Source of the DNA: Bacillus marasmi
Lineage (GTDB): Bacteria; Bacillota; Bacilli; Bacillales; Cytobacillaceae
Direction of reading: 5' to 3'
DNA length: 64,000 bases
Assembly: GCF_902168435.1 (NCBI RefSeq)
Contig: NZ_LR656179.1
Span: 1-64,000 of the forward strand
A program made the position numbers and the translations under genes. The first letter of the stretch is position 1, and every line of letters starts with the position of its first letter. Below the pieces are notes generated by a model that did not search any database, was not told the DNA's origin, and worked only from the letters and a program-made list of their open reading frames with translations. Of the stretch, positions 19,699 through 28,546 are shown one piece after another.

Positions 19699-19878
19699 AT
19701 GTCAATAACCAGAGATATGACTGAATTACAAATGATTTCCAAAACTGAGTGGAATGATCACGAGTTGGCCTATTATCATAAATCGCTTCAGCAGGTTGTA
19801 CCATTCTTAAATGTAGAAGGCCAATCTATCCACGCTCAAATAGTAAAAGAAATTGAACGCCGCAGAACACAAAACTAA
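19699..19878 (+). CDS. yfhS: YfhS-like small protein
   Basis: A 59-residue charged protein (MSITRDMTELQMISK... ending KEIERRRTQN) with a good GAAAGGAG site before ATG. It lies between fabL and mutY, where B. subtilis has yfhS, a small sporulation-associated gene. Identity is by position and size; no known domain is visible. Confidence 0.6.
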   Translation: MSITRDMTELQMISKTEWNDHELAYYHKSLQQVVPFLNVEGQSIHAQIVKEIERRRTQN

Positions 19879-19881
19879 ATC

Positions 19882-19928
19882 AACGCTTTAAAGCAGTGGG
19901 GGACAGTCCCCCACTGCTTTAACGCGTT
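19882..19928. repeat. GGGGGACAGTCCCCC palindrome, copy 1
   Basis: 23-bp arms around a single central A (19905), with one arm mismatch. It fills the gap between convergent yfhS and mutY and reaches into the mutY stop codon (19927-19929). It could act as a bidirectional transcription stop. Confidence 0.85.
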
Positions 19929-21021
19929 AGTGTTTTAGGTATTTTTTGAGCATTTTTTGATGCGAGACTGGGAATGCGTGGTTTTCTAGTTGGTCAAGGG
20001 TCACGAGCTTCAGCGTAGTAGATTCGGCTACATCTTCAAGAATTTGACCTTGATAAACATGAATATTCCATTCTAAATGGGTAAACACATGGTCAATTTG
20101 GCCAATATGTTCATCTAATGTAACAACCGTTTCATATTGCTCAAGCATAAATTTCTGAAAGTGCTGTTTATGATTTGAAAAAGATAAGTGAGTTTCGACA
20201 TTAGGAAATTCCCATAAATCAGCTAACAGACCTTTGCTTGGTCGCTTATGAATCAACAGCCTTCCGTCTTTGTCAGATAATACCGCAGCGATAAGTGATA
20301 CAAGTCGTTGTTTCTTCTTTTTCGTTTTTACAGGAAGCTCTCCCTGTACTCCCTCAGCAAATGCCTGACAATGTTCGCGAACAGGACATAATAAACAAGA
20401 TGGTGAGGTCGGGGTACAGATTAAAGCGCCAAGCTCCATTAACGCTTGGTTAAAGAACGATGGATTTTCATGGGAAATTAGTTCTCGCACAGCATATTCA
20501 AAGATTTTTCTTGATGAAGGTTTTGCGATATCATCCCAAATAAGCAGAATTCGTGATAATACCCGCATAACATTCCCGTCAACTGCAGGTTCTGGAAGCC
20601 CATAAGCAATACTTAAAATCGCTCCTGCAGTATACGGACCAACACCTTTTAATGCCGATATATCTTTTGGCGTATTAGGTACTTGACCACCATAATGTTC
20701 ATGAACTTCCTTCACAGCACTGTGGAGGTTACGAACTCTTGAATAATACCCTAAGCCCTCCCATGCCTTTAATACTTTTTCCTCATCAGCATTTGCAAGA
20801 GCTTCAATGCTTGGGAACTGCTCAATAAAAGAATTAAAGTAGGGAATGACCGTATCTACCCTTGTTTGCTGCAGCATAATTTCAGACACCCAGATCCGAT
20901 ATGGGTCCTGATTTTCTCGCCATGGTAAACGTCTCTGTTCCATAGCAAACCAATGAATCAAATCATGCTGGAATGCTTCAATAGAAAATTGCTCCAAAAT
21001 TTTTAAATTGTGGTTATTCAC
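19927..21021 (-). CDS. mutY: A/G-specific adenine glycosylase MutY
   Basis: A 364-residue base-excision repair enzyme that removes adenine mispaired with 8-oxoguanine. The helix-hairpin-helix GVGPYTAGA is followed by the catalytic Asp in [11 protein letters not shown] and the 4Fe-4S motif C-x6-C-x2-C-x5-C in [19 protein letters not shown]-terminal Nudix-like domain (from about residue 235) reads the 8-oxoG strand. The start is taken as GTG at 21021, which has GGAGG 5 bp upstream; the ATG four codons earlier (21033) has no site and forms part of that SD sequence. Confidence 0.93.
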   Translation of the reverse strand: MNNHNLKILEQFSIEAFQHDLIHWFAMEQRRLPWRENQDPYRIWVSEIMLQQTRVDTVIPYFNSFIEQFPSIEALANADEEKVLKAWEGLGYYSRVRNLHSAVKEVHEHYGGQVPNTPKDISALKGVGPYTAGAILSIAYGLPEPAVDGNVMRVLSRILLIWDDIAKPSSRKIFEYAVRELISHENPSFFNQALMELGALICTPTSPSCLLCPVREHCQAFAEGVQGELPVKTKKKKQRLVSLIAAVLSDKDGRLLIHKRPSKGLLADLWEFPNVETHLSFSNHKQHFQKFMLEQYETVVTLDEHIGQIDHVFTHLEWNIHVYQGQILEDVAESTTLKLVTLDQLENHAFPVSHQKMLKKYLKH

Positions 21022-21214
21022 TTTTTCCTCCATAAGTAATAAGTTGATTTAAGTTGCATACCCTATAAAATATCTATAAGGCGTATGATGATTATTGTTT
21101 TACAAAAGTCTAAATATTCAAAGCTTTCATACTGTAAAAAACAGCTAATTACTGTTACACTATTCTTGAAAGCTACCTAATTGTCTAAACGAGTATATGA
21201 GGAGGTTTTTCCTT

Positions 21215-22195
21215 TTGGATACAGGTACACATGTTGTAATGGGACTTGCTTTGGGCGGATTAGCAACAATGGATCCAGTAGTCGCCGGCAGTGCCGCAAC
21301 AACAACGAGTGTTCTAATTGCAACCTTAATTGGATCGCAAGCACCTGATATTGATACTGTTTTAAAGCTTAAGAACAACGCAGTTTATATACGCAATCAT
21401 CGTGGGATTACACACTCTATTCCCGCAGTACTATTATGGCCGATTGCGATTTCATTTGTCATCTACCTTTTTTCACCAGAAACTAATTTGCTGCATTTAT
21501 GGCTTTGGACTTTTTTAGCCGTATTTTTGCACGTATTTGTTGATATTTTTAATGCTTATGGAACCCAAGCTTTGAGGCCGTTTTCTTCAAAATGGCTAGC
21601 ACTGGGTGTTATCAATACATTTGATCCATTTATATTTGGCATACATGTAGTCGGTTTATTATTTTGGGCTTTTGGAACCAATCCCGGCTATACATTCCTT
21701 ACCATTTATGGAATTTTAGTTGTATATTATATCCTTCGCTTCATCGCCCAAAGACGTGTTTATCATGAGGTACGACGTCTTATACCAGATGCTACCGAAA
21801 TCATCATTGCTCCAACAATGAGATACAGTCAATGGCGATTAGCGATAATGAATAAACACCAGTTCTTTGTTGGGAGAGCTCACAATAATGAAGTCAACAT
21901 ACTAGATCAATTTAACCGGGTTCCAGTTCCGGATTCACCGATACTAGAAGCAGCTAAAAAGGATAAGAATCTATCAGCGTTTTTGTCCTTCTCGCCAGTT
22001 TATCGCTGGGAGCTTGATGAGTATGATGATTATTACGAAGTCCGTTTTATTGATTTGCGTTATCGCAGTAATGATCATTATCCATTTGTAGCTGTAGTTC
22101 AGTTGGACCTGCAGCTTGAGATTATCAAATCCTACACTGGCTGGATTTTCAGTGAAGAAAAGCTTCGAAGAAAACTCGATTTGCTTCCAGGATAG
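21215..22195 (+). CDS. yfhP: YfhP, membrane-bound metal-dependent hydrolase (DUF457 family)
   Basis: A 326-residue protein beginning at TTG 21215 (MDTGTHVVMGLALGG); GAGGAGG lies 8 bp upstream and the apparent ATG at 21197 is actually part of that site. Motifs: TGTHVVMG at the N-terminus, GSQAPDIDTV, and HRGITHS, which together form the metal-binding pattern of the YdjM/YfhP family. Several membrane helices lie between residues 65 and 190, followed by a soluble C-terminal domain. In B. subtilis YfhP is reported to be a regulator of its neighbour; the enzymatic role is unproven. Confidence 0.85.
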   Translation: MDTGTHVVMGLALGGLATMDPVVAGSAATTTSVLIATLIGSQAPDIDTVLKLKNNAVYIRNHRGITHSIPAVLLWPIAISFVIYLFSPETNLLHLWLWTFLAVFLHVFVDIFNAYGTQALRPFSSKWLALGVINTFDPFIFGIHVVGLLFWAFGTNPGYTFLTIYGILVVYYILRFIAQRRVYHEVRRLIPDATEIIIAPTMRYSQWRLAIMNKHQFFVGRAHNNEVNILDQFNRVPVPDSPILEAAKKDKNLSAFLSFSPVYRWELDEYDDYYEVRFIDLRYRSNDHYPFVAVVQLDLQLEIIKSYTGWIFSEEKLRRKLDLLPG

Positions 22196-22200
22196 CACGT

Positions 22201-22446
22201 AAAGCGGAAGCGGCTTGCCCAGGGGCGACAGGCATAAGGCGAGCCGGCTAGAAGGTCGTCCTTTAACCTTCTGGACGGATTGACTTATGACCCCGAGCCC
22301 CTAGCCGCTGTAGCTAGACAGTACGAAAAGCGGAAGCGGCTTGCCCAGGGGCGACAGGCATAAGGCGAGCCGGCTAGAAGGTCGTCCTTTGACCTTCTGG
22401 ACGGATTGACTTATGACCCCGAGCCCCTAGCCGCTGTAGCTGGACA
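22201..22446. repeat. Tandem pair of 120-bp repeats
   Basis: Copies at 22201-22320 and 22327-22446 differ at only two positions in 120 bp and are separated by a 6-bp spacer. Each copy is GC-richer than its surroundings and has internal inverted-repeat character (GAAGGTCGTCC / ACCTTCTGGACG; AGGGGCGA / CCGAGCCCCT). No reading frame of note. Similar elements beginning AAAGCGGAAGCG are familiar from bacillar intergenic regions. Confidence 0.85.
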
Positions 22447-22465
22447 TTGTTCTAGAAAAAATATG

Positions 22466-22499
22466 AAAGCGATGCTGACAAGGCATCGCTTTTTTTTAA
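22466..22499. terminator. Terminator between yfhP and yfhJ
   Basis: AAAGCGATGC / GCATCGCTTT with 7-nt loop and eight following T on the plus strand; weaker T-run on the minus strand. Confidence 0.8.
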
Positions 22500-22765
22500 T
22501 GAAGAATTTTTGGTTTTTGATTTAGAAAATCCTTATATTTCGGATTCTTAGCTACAAATTCATGTAATTTAGTACCATAAAGATCAATCCATTGCCGCAC
22601 AATTCGCTCCGTTGTTTCACTGCCCATATACTCTTTACCCGCTTTTGCATAAGTCGTTTCAAAATCATCCCATAATAGCTCAACCCAAGTAATTGCCTGA
22701 TCGTAGGATAATTGATTATTTTTCTCCAGTAAAAGATTGGCCAACCGCTGATGGTAATCATTCAT
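22496..22765 (-). CDS. yfhJ: YfhJ, WVELL-domain small protein
   Basis: An 89-residue protein with the diagnostic WVELLWDDFETTYAKAG stretch that names the WVELL family (YfhJ). Function unknown; conserved among spore-formers close to sspK. The ATG at 22765 has GGGGG 8 bp upstream. Confidence 0.85.
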   Translation of the reverse strand: MNDYHQRLANLLLEKNNQLSYDQAITWVELLWDDFETTYAKAGKEYMGSETTERIVRQWIDLYGTKLHEFVAKNPKYKDFLNQKPKILH

Positions 22766-22898
22766 CTCCCATTCCCCCATTTCCAATGATTAAATGACAT
22801 ACCTTTAAGCTTAACTCCAAATACTAATAACACGTATGAATGGATACTAAGATTCATTCACACGTTTTCTTAAAACAAGAGGCGGGGGGTAGACACTA

Positions 22899-23078
22899 AT
22901 GCGAAATAAAGAACGTGGATTTCCTAACCAAAATAACCAAAAGCTCGAAGGTGAACCTCGAGCAAAAGCTGAATTCGCTTCAGTAAGGGCTGACGGAACG
23001 ATTAATACGCATCCTCAAGAACGGATGTATAATTCCAGTCACCGTGAAAACGGAACCCTTGACTTTAAAAATAAATAA
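22899..23078 (+). CDS. sspK: Small acid-soluble spore protein K
   Basis: A 59-residue basic protein ([38 protein letters not shown]) matching SspK, a minor SASP found in spores of bacilli and expected to be sigma-G dependent. Slightly longer C-terminus ([10 protein letters not shown]) than the B. subtilis protein. A G-rich SD lies 8-12 bp upstream. Confidence 0.88.
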   Translation: MRNKERGFPNQNNQKLEGEPRAKAEFASVRADGTINTHPQERMYNSSHRENGTLDFKNK

Positions 23079-23095
23079 TATGAAGCCTAAATATT

Positions 23096-23133
23096 TGCTC
23101 GGAGCGTAATCTTGCCTCCGGGCACCTTTTTAT
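23096..23133 (+). terminator. sspK terminator
   Basis: GCTCGGAG (23097-23104) pairs with CTCCGGGC (23116-23123), one wobble, followed by ACCTTTTTATTT. Confidence 0.7.
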
Positions 23134-23459
23134 TTAGCATTATTATTCAGCATTGAAATTGGTAGTCCCTCTTCTTTGCCATCGCCATCTAAACGGTATC
23201 CCCAAGCAAATACACCATTTAAATAGTCTACTTTAAAATACGATCCAGGTGCGCCAATTATTTCGTAAATTGAGCCTGCAGAAAAATCGTCTGGGTTTAA
23301 TAAATAAGCCTTTGCCATAAAAGCCTTTCTTTCAAGCACGGCGTACTCATTTACCATACCTAACTGCTCTGCTTTTCTTGCCTTGTCATTTAATAACGCA
23401 ATCTCTTGCTGTAATTCATATGCGCTCATATCACTGTACCGTTTTTCCTGTTGTTCCAT
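23130..23459 (-). CDS. yfhH: YfhH family protein
   Basis: A 109-residue protein with a helical N-terminal half (KRYSDMSAYELQQEIALL, KARKAEQ) and a beta-rich C-terminal half with YLNGVFAWGYR and LPISML, matching B. subtilis YfhH. Function unknown. Start ATG at 23459, GAGGTGGGG upstream. Confidence 0.87.
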   Translation of the reverse strand: MEQQEKRYSDMSAYELQQEIALLNDKARKAEQLGMVNEYAVLERKAFMAKAYLLNPDDFSAGSIYEIIGAPGSYFKVDYLNGVFAWGYRLDGDGKEEGLPISMLNNNAK

Positions 23460-23545
23460 GTCCCCACCTCGCAAGTTTTCTTCTATATTTTAAGTATAGT
23501 CATTTTTTGTCGATAAATAAAGAAAGTTGGCTTATGAAACCAATG

Positions 23546-24367
23546 CTATTCCTCAGAAAGTCCATCCGAAAGCTCAGCTAAATATTGATCAATCAGTTCA
23601 AGCGGAAATCCCTTTCGGTACAACGCTTGTTTCATCTTTTGACGAAATTCATAGCCCTCGTATTTACGATATTTACTGATTAGTTTATCGCCTTGCTTTT
23701 GCAAAGCTTGTAGCTCTTGAAAAGTGTCTTCTTCAAACTCAACTGAACAAAGTGCTTCATGAATGATTTCAAACGGATAGCCTTTTCGAATTAATAATTG
23801 TTCAAGCTTTTGCTTACTCGCTTTCAGTGATTCATGACTCTTTTTTTGTAAAAATTTTTCTGCCAAATTACAGGCTTTCGCCAATTGTTTTTCGTATGGA
23901 TATTCTCGCAACGCTGTCTCAACTTTAAATTCAGCAATTCCCTTTTCCTTTAATTCCTGAGTAATCACAACTACACCTTTATCAGTAGTGTTCATTTGCG
24001 TCCGCACATATGCAATTGCAAATTCCTGGTCGTCTAAAAACTTGTATTGATATAGCTTATGTATAACCTCATTGATGATTTCCTCTTGAATTTCCTTCTT
24101 AAGTAAGTGTTTTCTTACTTCGGCCTCTGAACGCATTCTTGCCGCTAAGTATTGAACCGCTTGTGAATATGCTTTTCGAATGTCATCCTGATAAAATATT
24201 TCCGTTACCGTAAAATCATCAAGCTCCATCCCTTTTTTTAGCTGGTATTTAATTAATACATCCTCATCAACACTAAATCCGTATTTTTCACCTTTTCCAT
24301 CGTCAATAAAGATATTATAGCGGTCCTTTAGCTTTTGTTGAGCAGTAATTTTTGTGATGACTGGCAT
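23546..24367 (-). CDS. recX: RecX, regulator of RecA
   Basis: A 273-residue RecX-family protein. RecX binds inside RecA filaments and modulates recombination and strand exchange. Three repeated three-helix units are recognisable, each with an ALxRKGF-type turn (LLIRKGYPFEII, ALYRKGFPLELI); the N-terminus MPVITKITAQQKLKDRYNIFIDDG is typical for bacillar RecX. The ATG at 24367 is set by GGAGGTG 8 bp upstream; a longer ATG form overlaps this site. Confidence 0.9.
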   Translation of the reverse strand: MPVITKITAQQKLKDRYNIFIDDGKGEKYGFSVDEDVLIKYQLKKGMELDDFTVTEIFYQDDIRKAYSQAVQYLAARMRSEAEVRKHLLKKEIQEEIINEVIHKLYQYKFLDDQEFAIAYVRTQMNTTDKGVVVITQELKEKGIAEFKVETALREYPYEKQLAKACNLAEKFLQKKSHESLKASKQKLEQLLIRKGYPFEIIHEALCSVEFEEDTFQELQALQKQGDKLISKYRKYEGYEFRQKMKQALYRKGFPLELIDQYLAELSDGLSEE

Positions 24368-24482
24368 TCTCTTCACCTCCATATTAATGTACCACGAAAT
24401 TTTTCCAAATAGGTATGGTTCTTTTTGATTAGGGAAAAATGGAAACTGTGTTCAATTAACCGATATGAAAGGATGATATTGA

Positions 24483-24608
24483 ATGGAAAAGAAAAAACGT
24501 GAAAAAATGAGAAGTTCTCTAACAAGTGCTCAAGAGGTAAATTACCAGCGCGAATTTAGAATGGCCGACCGTGCCGCAGGGTTTACTGAAAGACGCCCTC
24601 GTTCATAA
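24483..24608 (+). CDS. yfhE: YfhE family small protein
   Basis: A 41-residue protein (MEKKKREKMRSSLTSAQEV ... ERRPRS) matching the YfhE family, conserved in bacilli beside yfhD. GAAAGGATGAT site upstream. Function unknown. Confidence 0.8.
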   Translation: MEKKKREKMRSSLTSAQEVNYQREFRMADRAAGFTERRPRS

Positions 24609-24700
24609 TTTTTCCATTCATATGAGCTCCCCTTCAAACAAATGATAAGGTAGGGAAACAATTTGTTTTCAAACTTTGAATTATGAAAGGGGAATGACGA

Positions 24701-24895
24701 ATGGGTAGAATGCATGGACGACATCACACACGTGACAGCAATAAGAACTCACTTCCTCAGGTTCCAAAGAACATGAAATCGGATGGAATTGATGAGGAAT
24801 ATTCAGCTGAACTTGCTGATCAGGCAGATTTAGAGGCTCAAGCACGAGCAAATGCTGCAAATCAACGAGTGCAACTCCGGAAAAATAAGCGATAA
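24701..24895 (+). CDS. yfhD: YfhD family small protein
   Basis: A 64-residue hydrophilic protein (MGRMHGRHHTRDSNK, SLPQVPKNMKSDGID, ARANAANQRV) of the YfhD family, found in spore-formers next to yfhE and recX. Basic, His/Arg-rich N-terminus and Ala-rich C-terminus resemble small spore proteins, but its role is not established. GAAAGGGG site upstream. Confidence 0.83.
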   Translation: MGRMHGRHHTRDSNKNSLPQVPKNMKSDGIDEEYSAELADQADLEAQARANAANQRVQLRKNKR

Positions 24896-24912
24896 TAATA
24901 GTGTGAATAATA

Positions 24913-24946
24913 ACAGACCGGGTTTGTTTCAGCCCGGTCTGTCTCA
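24913..24946 (+). terminator. yfhD terminator
   Basis: Perfect stem ACAGACCGGG / CCCGGTCTGT with a 10-nt loop. The following tail is only weakly T-rich. Confidence 0.7.
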
Positions 24947-24983
24947 TTTAGACTATTCACAATATAACAAATTGTGCACAGGT

Positions 24984-25123
24984 TTATCCACAACGCTGTG
25001 GATAATGTGGATTAATTTAATAAATAACTAATATATTAACAATTATCGTTGTGGATAAATTCAGTCTTATTACTGTGGAAAACTTCGCGTGCTTGTGGAT
25101 ATTGTGGATAATATTATGGATAA
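24984..25123. promoter_or_regulatory. DnaA-box cluster
   Basis: Eight sites in 140 bp. Exact TTATCCACA (either strand): 24984-24992 (+), 24997-25005 (-), 25050-25058 (-), 25103-25111 (-). One mismatch: 25006-25014, 25074-25082, 25094-25102, 25115-25123 (all minus orientation). The segment is AT-rich and without genes, between yfhD and the phosphonate operon. It is not next to dnaA or dnaN, so it is more likely a DnaA-titrating or regulatory cluster than the origin itself. Confidence 0.75.
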
Positions 25124-25166
25124 GTGTTAATGCTCTTTTTCATCGTTCAGATATCTATCATTTTCT

Positions 25167-25580
25167 TCACATTTCAATAATATATGGCGTATTTTTTTCA
25201 TTTGCACATTTATAGAGACGATCTTTAAAATTTCTCAACTTAATGATTTTCATTGCTTCATCGTAGCTAAAAAAACCAACATCTTCATTTTCACTCGAGG
25301 TCGTCAATGTTCCACCAATCTTTTTTCCTTCAAAAACAAATACGGATACGGACCTGTTCATATCATGCTCTACACCAAGCGTCTTCTTAATGACGATGTC
25401 AATTCCTGATTCTTCCTTTACCTCCCTAATGGCCGCTGCTTTAATCGATTCACCCCGATTAACATAACCACCTGGAAATTCCCATCCCCTCCGAAAGCCT
25501 TTCACTAGTAAAATGTTACTTTGATCATCCAACACATAAACGGCAACTGCTAATGAATGACTAGGAATTTGAATCACCAC
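25167..25580 (-). CDS. Nudix hydrolase of the phosphonate operon
   Basis: A 137-residue Nudix protein with a complete Nudix box (GGYVNRGESIKAAAIREVKEESGI region, residues about 41-63): conserved G, E, REV and EE residues are present. Such enzymes cleave nucleoside diphosphates linked to another group. Last gene of the operon; its GTG start (25580) lies 20 bp inside the preceding gene, implying translational coupling. In this context it could hydrolyse a CDP-linked phosphonate or a by-product, which is inference. An alternative GTG is one codon downstream. Confidence 0.8.
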   Translation of the reverse strand: MVIQIPSHSLAVAVYVLDDQSNILLVKGFRRGWEFPGGYVNRGESIKAAAIREVKEESGIDIVIKKTLGVEHDMNRSVSVFVFEGKKIGGTLTTSSENEDVGFFSYDEAMKIIKLRNFKDRLYKCANEKNTPYIIEM

Positions 25581-27423
25581 CTTTTAATCCATGTAAATAG
25601 ATTGCCAACAGGTCGATGAAACGTCCGATATCCCTATAATCAATATTGCCAATGTTTGCAACTCGAAAAGTATTTTGCTGATCGAGCTTGCCTGGATAAA
25701 TCGTAAAGCCCTTCTTGTAAAAATAATCATGCATCTCATTAAAATTATATTGAGGATGTTCCGGTTCAATGATAGAGGTAATAATTTTCGAATGATTCTT
25801 TACAGGAACTAAATGCGAGAGACCTAACCCAGTTATTCCAGAAATCAGAGTCTCCCATGACCTCGAATAGCGGGCATATCGATTTTCGATTCCTTCCCAA
25901 TTCGTCTCAATAATAGCCTGCTTTAAGGCATACAGTATCTGAACTGGTGGAGTAAAACGCATTTGCTTTGTTTCTTGGAAGGAGCGGAATTGCTCGTAAA
26001 GATTCAAATATAAATTGCGCGGTGTGTTTAGCTTTGTTTTTTCTAAAGCAAACTTATCCGCAATGACAAACGAAACACCTGCCATACCTTGAAGATTCTT
26101 GTTAGAGCTGGCTGCTAAATAGCTAATGTTCATTGCCTTCATATCAATTGGTACAGCAGCAAAAGAGCTCATAGCATCAACAATCATCGTAATTTCATGC
26201 TGCTTACAAAGGGTACCAACCTCATGAAGCTGATTTAATAGTCCCGTTGTTGTTTCGCAATGAATGATGGCAAGATGGGATACTTTCACCTTTTGTGCCA
26301 CAATATACGCTTCAAGCTGCTCTAGATTAATTGGTTGATCAGGAGGGCTCTTAAACTCTAAGTAATTTAATTGATAAATCTCTGCAATTTGACACATTCT
26401 TTTTCCGTATGCACCATTATTTACGATTAACAAAACTTCGTCATCATCGATAACCGAGCTTAGTATCGCTTCAACCGCAGCTGTCCCTGATCCGGCAAAT
26501 AGGACGGTTGTAAATTCTTCGGTATTTCCAACTAGCTTAGTGAGCTCACTTGATATAAACTCCATTACGGTGCCAAAATCTTGTTCCCGCGGACAGATAT
26601 CGGGAACAATCTGGGCATACTTCACTGTATCTGTTGTCGTTGCTGGACCAGGATTCAGTAAAACCTTCCGCTCGACAGGGATTTTTTGTGCCGTGCCTTC
26701 ACGAGCTTTTATTAGAGGAAATACTACCGTTTTTGCCCGTTGCCAATGATGCGGATCATCAACCTCACACCAAACTAAATCGTTCTCTTTCGTAACGATA
26801 ACCTCTTCAATTTTAGCTAGTTGAATCAAGCCCTGCTCATAATCTATTTGCAAATTAGTCTTAAAACGCGGCTCTACAATTCTAGTTAATGCCTGAAAGC
26901 CTTGATAAGACAGCTTAGTAATCCCGACTAATTCGCCAAAAATATCATGTAAATGAGCGGAATTTTTAGACATATTAAGCAGATGATGGGATTCATCTAC
27001 TTCAATGAATACCTCATCACCTGATTGAGTCAATCGACTCGCCAAGATCACATTGTCATGTTCATGCTCTATGAGCGCAGTTAAAGCCTTTTTTTCATAT
27101 ATTAAGTCAGATTCCAGCAATAAGAAATCGTCCTTCACGACATCTTTTAACTGATAGAGTGTGTACATGCTCCCAGAGTCTTCATAATTTGGATTGTGGA
27201 CGCAATGCAGCTGTGGATATTTTTCAGCGAGCGCTTGATAATCCTCCTGCTTATAGCCCGTTCCTAAGTAGATTTTTGTGATTCCTAATTCAAGTAATGT
27301 TAGAATCGAATGTTCGATGATTGGTAAACGATCCAGCAGCAAAAAACCCTTTGGATGATTCCCACTATGCTCGCGAATCCGACTTCCTAGTCCAGCCGCT
27401 AGAATGACTGCTGTGCTAATCAC
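25561..27423 (-). CDS. pntC: Phosphonate cytidylyltransferase-AEP transaminase fusion (PntC-like)
   Basis: A 620-residue two-domain protein. Residues 1-240 are a nucleotidyltransferase with LAAGLGSRIREHSGNHPKGF (NTP binding) and an acidic ESDLIYE metal site. Residues about 255-615 are a class V aminotransferase of the 2-aminoethylphosphonate:pyruvate type, with LLNPGPATTTDTVK and PLP-lysine region AASSNKNLQG. The domain order matches PntC proteins that make 2-aminoethylphosphonate from phosphonoacetaldehyde and activate it as CMP-AEP. It overlaps aepY by 8 bp and the Nudix gene by 20 bp. CMP-AEP would be the donor for adding AEP to a lipid or glycan. Confidence 0.85.
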   Translation of the reverse strand: MISTAVILAAGLGSRIREHSGNHPKGFLLLDRLPIIEHSILTLLELGITKIYLGTGYKQEDYQALAEKYPQLHCVHNPNYEDSGSMYTLYQLKDVVKDDFLLLESDLIYEKKALTALIEHEHDNVILASRLTQSGDEVFIEVDESHHLLNMSKNSAHLHDIFGELVGITKLSYQGFQALTRIVEPRFKTNLQIDYEQGLIQLAKIEEVIVTKENDLVWCEVDDPHHWQRAKTVVFPLIKAREGTAQKIPVERKVLLNPGPATTTDTVKYAQIVPDICPREQDFGTVMEFISSELTKLVGNTEEFTTVLFAGSGTAAVEAILSSVIDDDEVLLIVNNGAYGKRMCQIAEIYQLNYLEFKSPPDQPINLEQLEAYIVAQKVKVSHLAIIHCETTTGLLNQLHEVGTLCKQHEITMIVDAMSSFAAVPIDMKAMNISYLAASSNKNLQGMAGVSFVIADKFALEKTKLNTPRNLYLNLYEQFRSFQETKQMRFTPPVQILYALKQAIIETNWEGIENRYARYSRSWETLISGITGLGLSHLVPVKNHSKIITSIIEPEHPQYNFNEMHDYFYKKGFTIYPGKLDQQNTFRVANIGNIDYRDIGRFIDLLAIYLHGLKGGDSNS

Positions 27424-28546
27424 GTAAAAACACCTGCAATCTATTTTTAACCTCGTAAGGTTTCATTTTTGGTCTCCCCAAATCATTTTTTGAACCCTTT
27501 GCGATTTTTAAATAAACGAAGGTTAATTGCTTATTCTTTTGCCAGTTGTCAATCGCATCCTTTAATTCATGAAGATTATGTGCATAGATGGAGTTAGGAT
27601 ATCCACAGGCTGCAGCTAGTTCTGTAAATTGAACATTAGCAGACACCGTTTGCTGTCCCCCCGTTGAATCATGGCTTTGATTATCTAATAAAATATGAAG
27701 CAGATTTTCGGGTGCATAAGTGCCGTTTGTTGCTAAATTTCCCATTCTCATTAACAAAGCACCATCCCCATCGATAGCAACAACCGCCTTATCAGGTCTC
27801 GTGAGTGCAAGGCCGAGACCTAACGCACTGACACACCCCATTGAGCCAACCATATATAAGTTATGTTTGGAATCTTCAAGATCATACAGTTCCCGACCTG
27901 TTTTTCCTGTTGTGGCAAGCTGAATAGTATCAGCATTTTTACAAGCATTAATGATGGATAAGGCTTCGTAACGAGTTGGCAGCAAATCATCGTCTTTTTT
28001 TTGATAATGAAGGAGATTTTGCTTTTGAGAAAAAGACCGTTCTTTTAACTCAACGGCAGCAAATGTCGCTTTTTTTACAATAAAGAAAAACGATTGATTG
28101 GCTTCAATGTAGGAATTAGCGTGCGCTAATTGACGCTTAGCCTCGGCAACATCACCTGATAGATATTCCCAGTTTATATTCATAACGGTCAGCATTTCTG
28201 CCGTGATTTGCCCCATTAATTCATGTTGTGGTTCATCCTTGTGGCCAGGTTCGCCTCGCAGACTGACAAAGCCTAATATCGGAATTTGGAATGGATGTGT
28301 GAGTGAGATGAGTGGTGAGGTAGCATTTGTTAAGCCTGAGTTTTGCATTAACACGACTGATTTTTTTCCGCCAAGGCTGGCTCCAGCTGCAATGGCAATC
28401 GCGTCACCTTCATTTGTTGCCATAACATATTCACAATCATTGATGGCAAAATTGATGAGATTTTTTAAATAAGAACACGGGACACCGCTAAAAAAATCAA
28501 AACCTAGTTGTTTTAATTCAAAACCAAATTCTGCTGTTTCAATCAT
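27416..28546 (-). CDS. aepY: Phosphonopyruvate decarboxylase
   Basis: A 376-residue thiamine-diphosphate enzyme that decarboxylates phosphonopyruvate to phosphonoacetaldehyde, the step that makes C-P bond formation irreversible. The N-terminal half has [13 protein letters not shown] and the cofactor-activating Glu in [13 protein letters not shown]; the C-terminal half has the ThDP/Mg motif [14 protein letters not shown]...NILLDN. Its ATG overlaps the aepX stop codon by 4 bp. Confidence 0.9.
   Translation of the reverse strand: MIETAEFGFELKQLGFDFFSGVPCSYLKNLINFAINDCEYVMATNEGDAIAIAAGASLGGKKSVVLMQNSGLTNATSPLISLTHPFQIPILGFVSLRGEPGHKDEPQHELMGQITAEMLTVMNINWEYLSGDVAEAKRQLAHANSYIEANQSFFFIVKKATFAAVELKERSFSQKQNLLHYQKKDDDLLPTRYEALSIINACKNADTIQLATTGKTGRELYDLEDSKHNLYMVGSMGCVSALGLGLALTRPDKAVVAIDGDGALLMRMGNLATNGTYAPENLLHILLDNQSHDSTGGQQTVSANVQFTELAAACGYPNSIYAHNLHELKDAIDNWQKNKQLTFVYLKIAKGSKNDLGRPKMKPYEVKNRLQVFLRD

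Noticed and set aside
22201-22446. CRISPR array
   Set aside because: Only two long (120-bp) repeats with a 6-bp spacer; no short repeats with unique spacers and no cas genes.
24681-24947. 88-codon minus-strand frame across yfhD
   Set aside because: Antisense to yfhD, which has a strong SD and family match.
24984-25123. Chromosomal replication origin
   Set aside because: DnaA boxes are dense, but dnaA, dnaN, rpmH and a clear AT-rich unwinding element are not nearby, and the flanking yfh genes are not oriC neighbours in bacilli.
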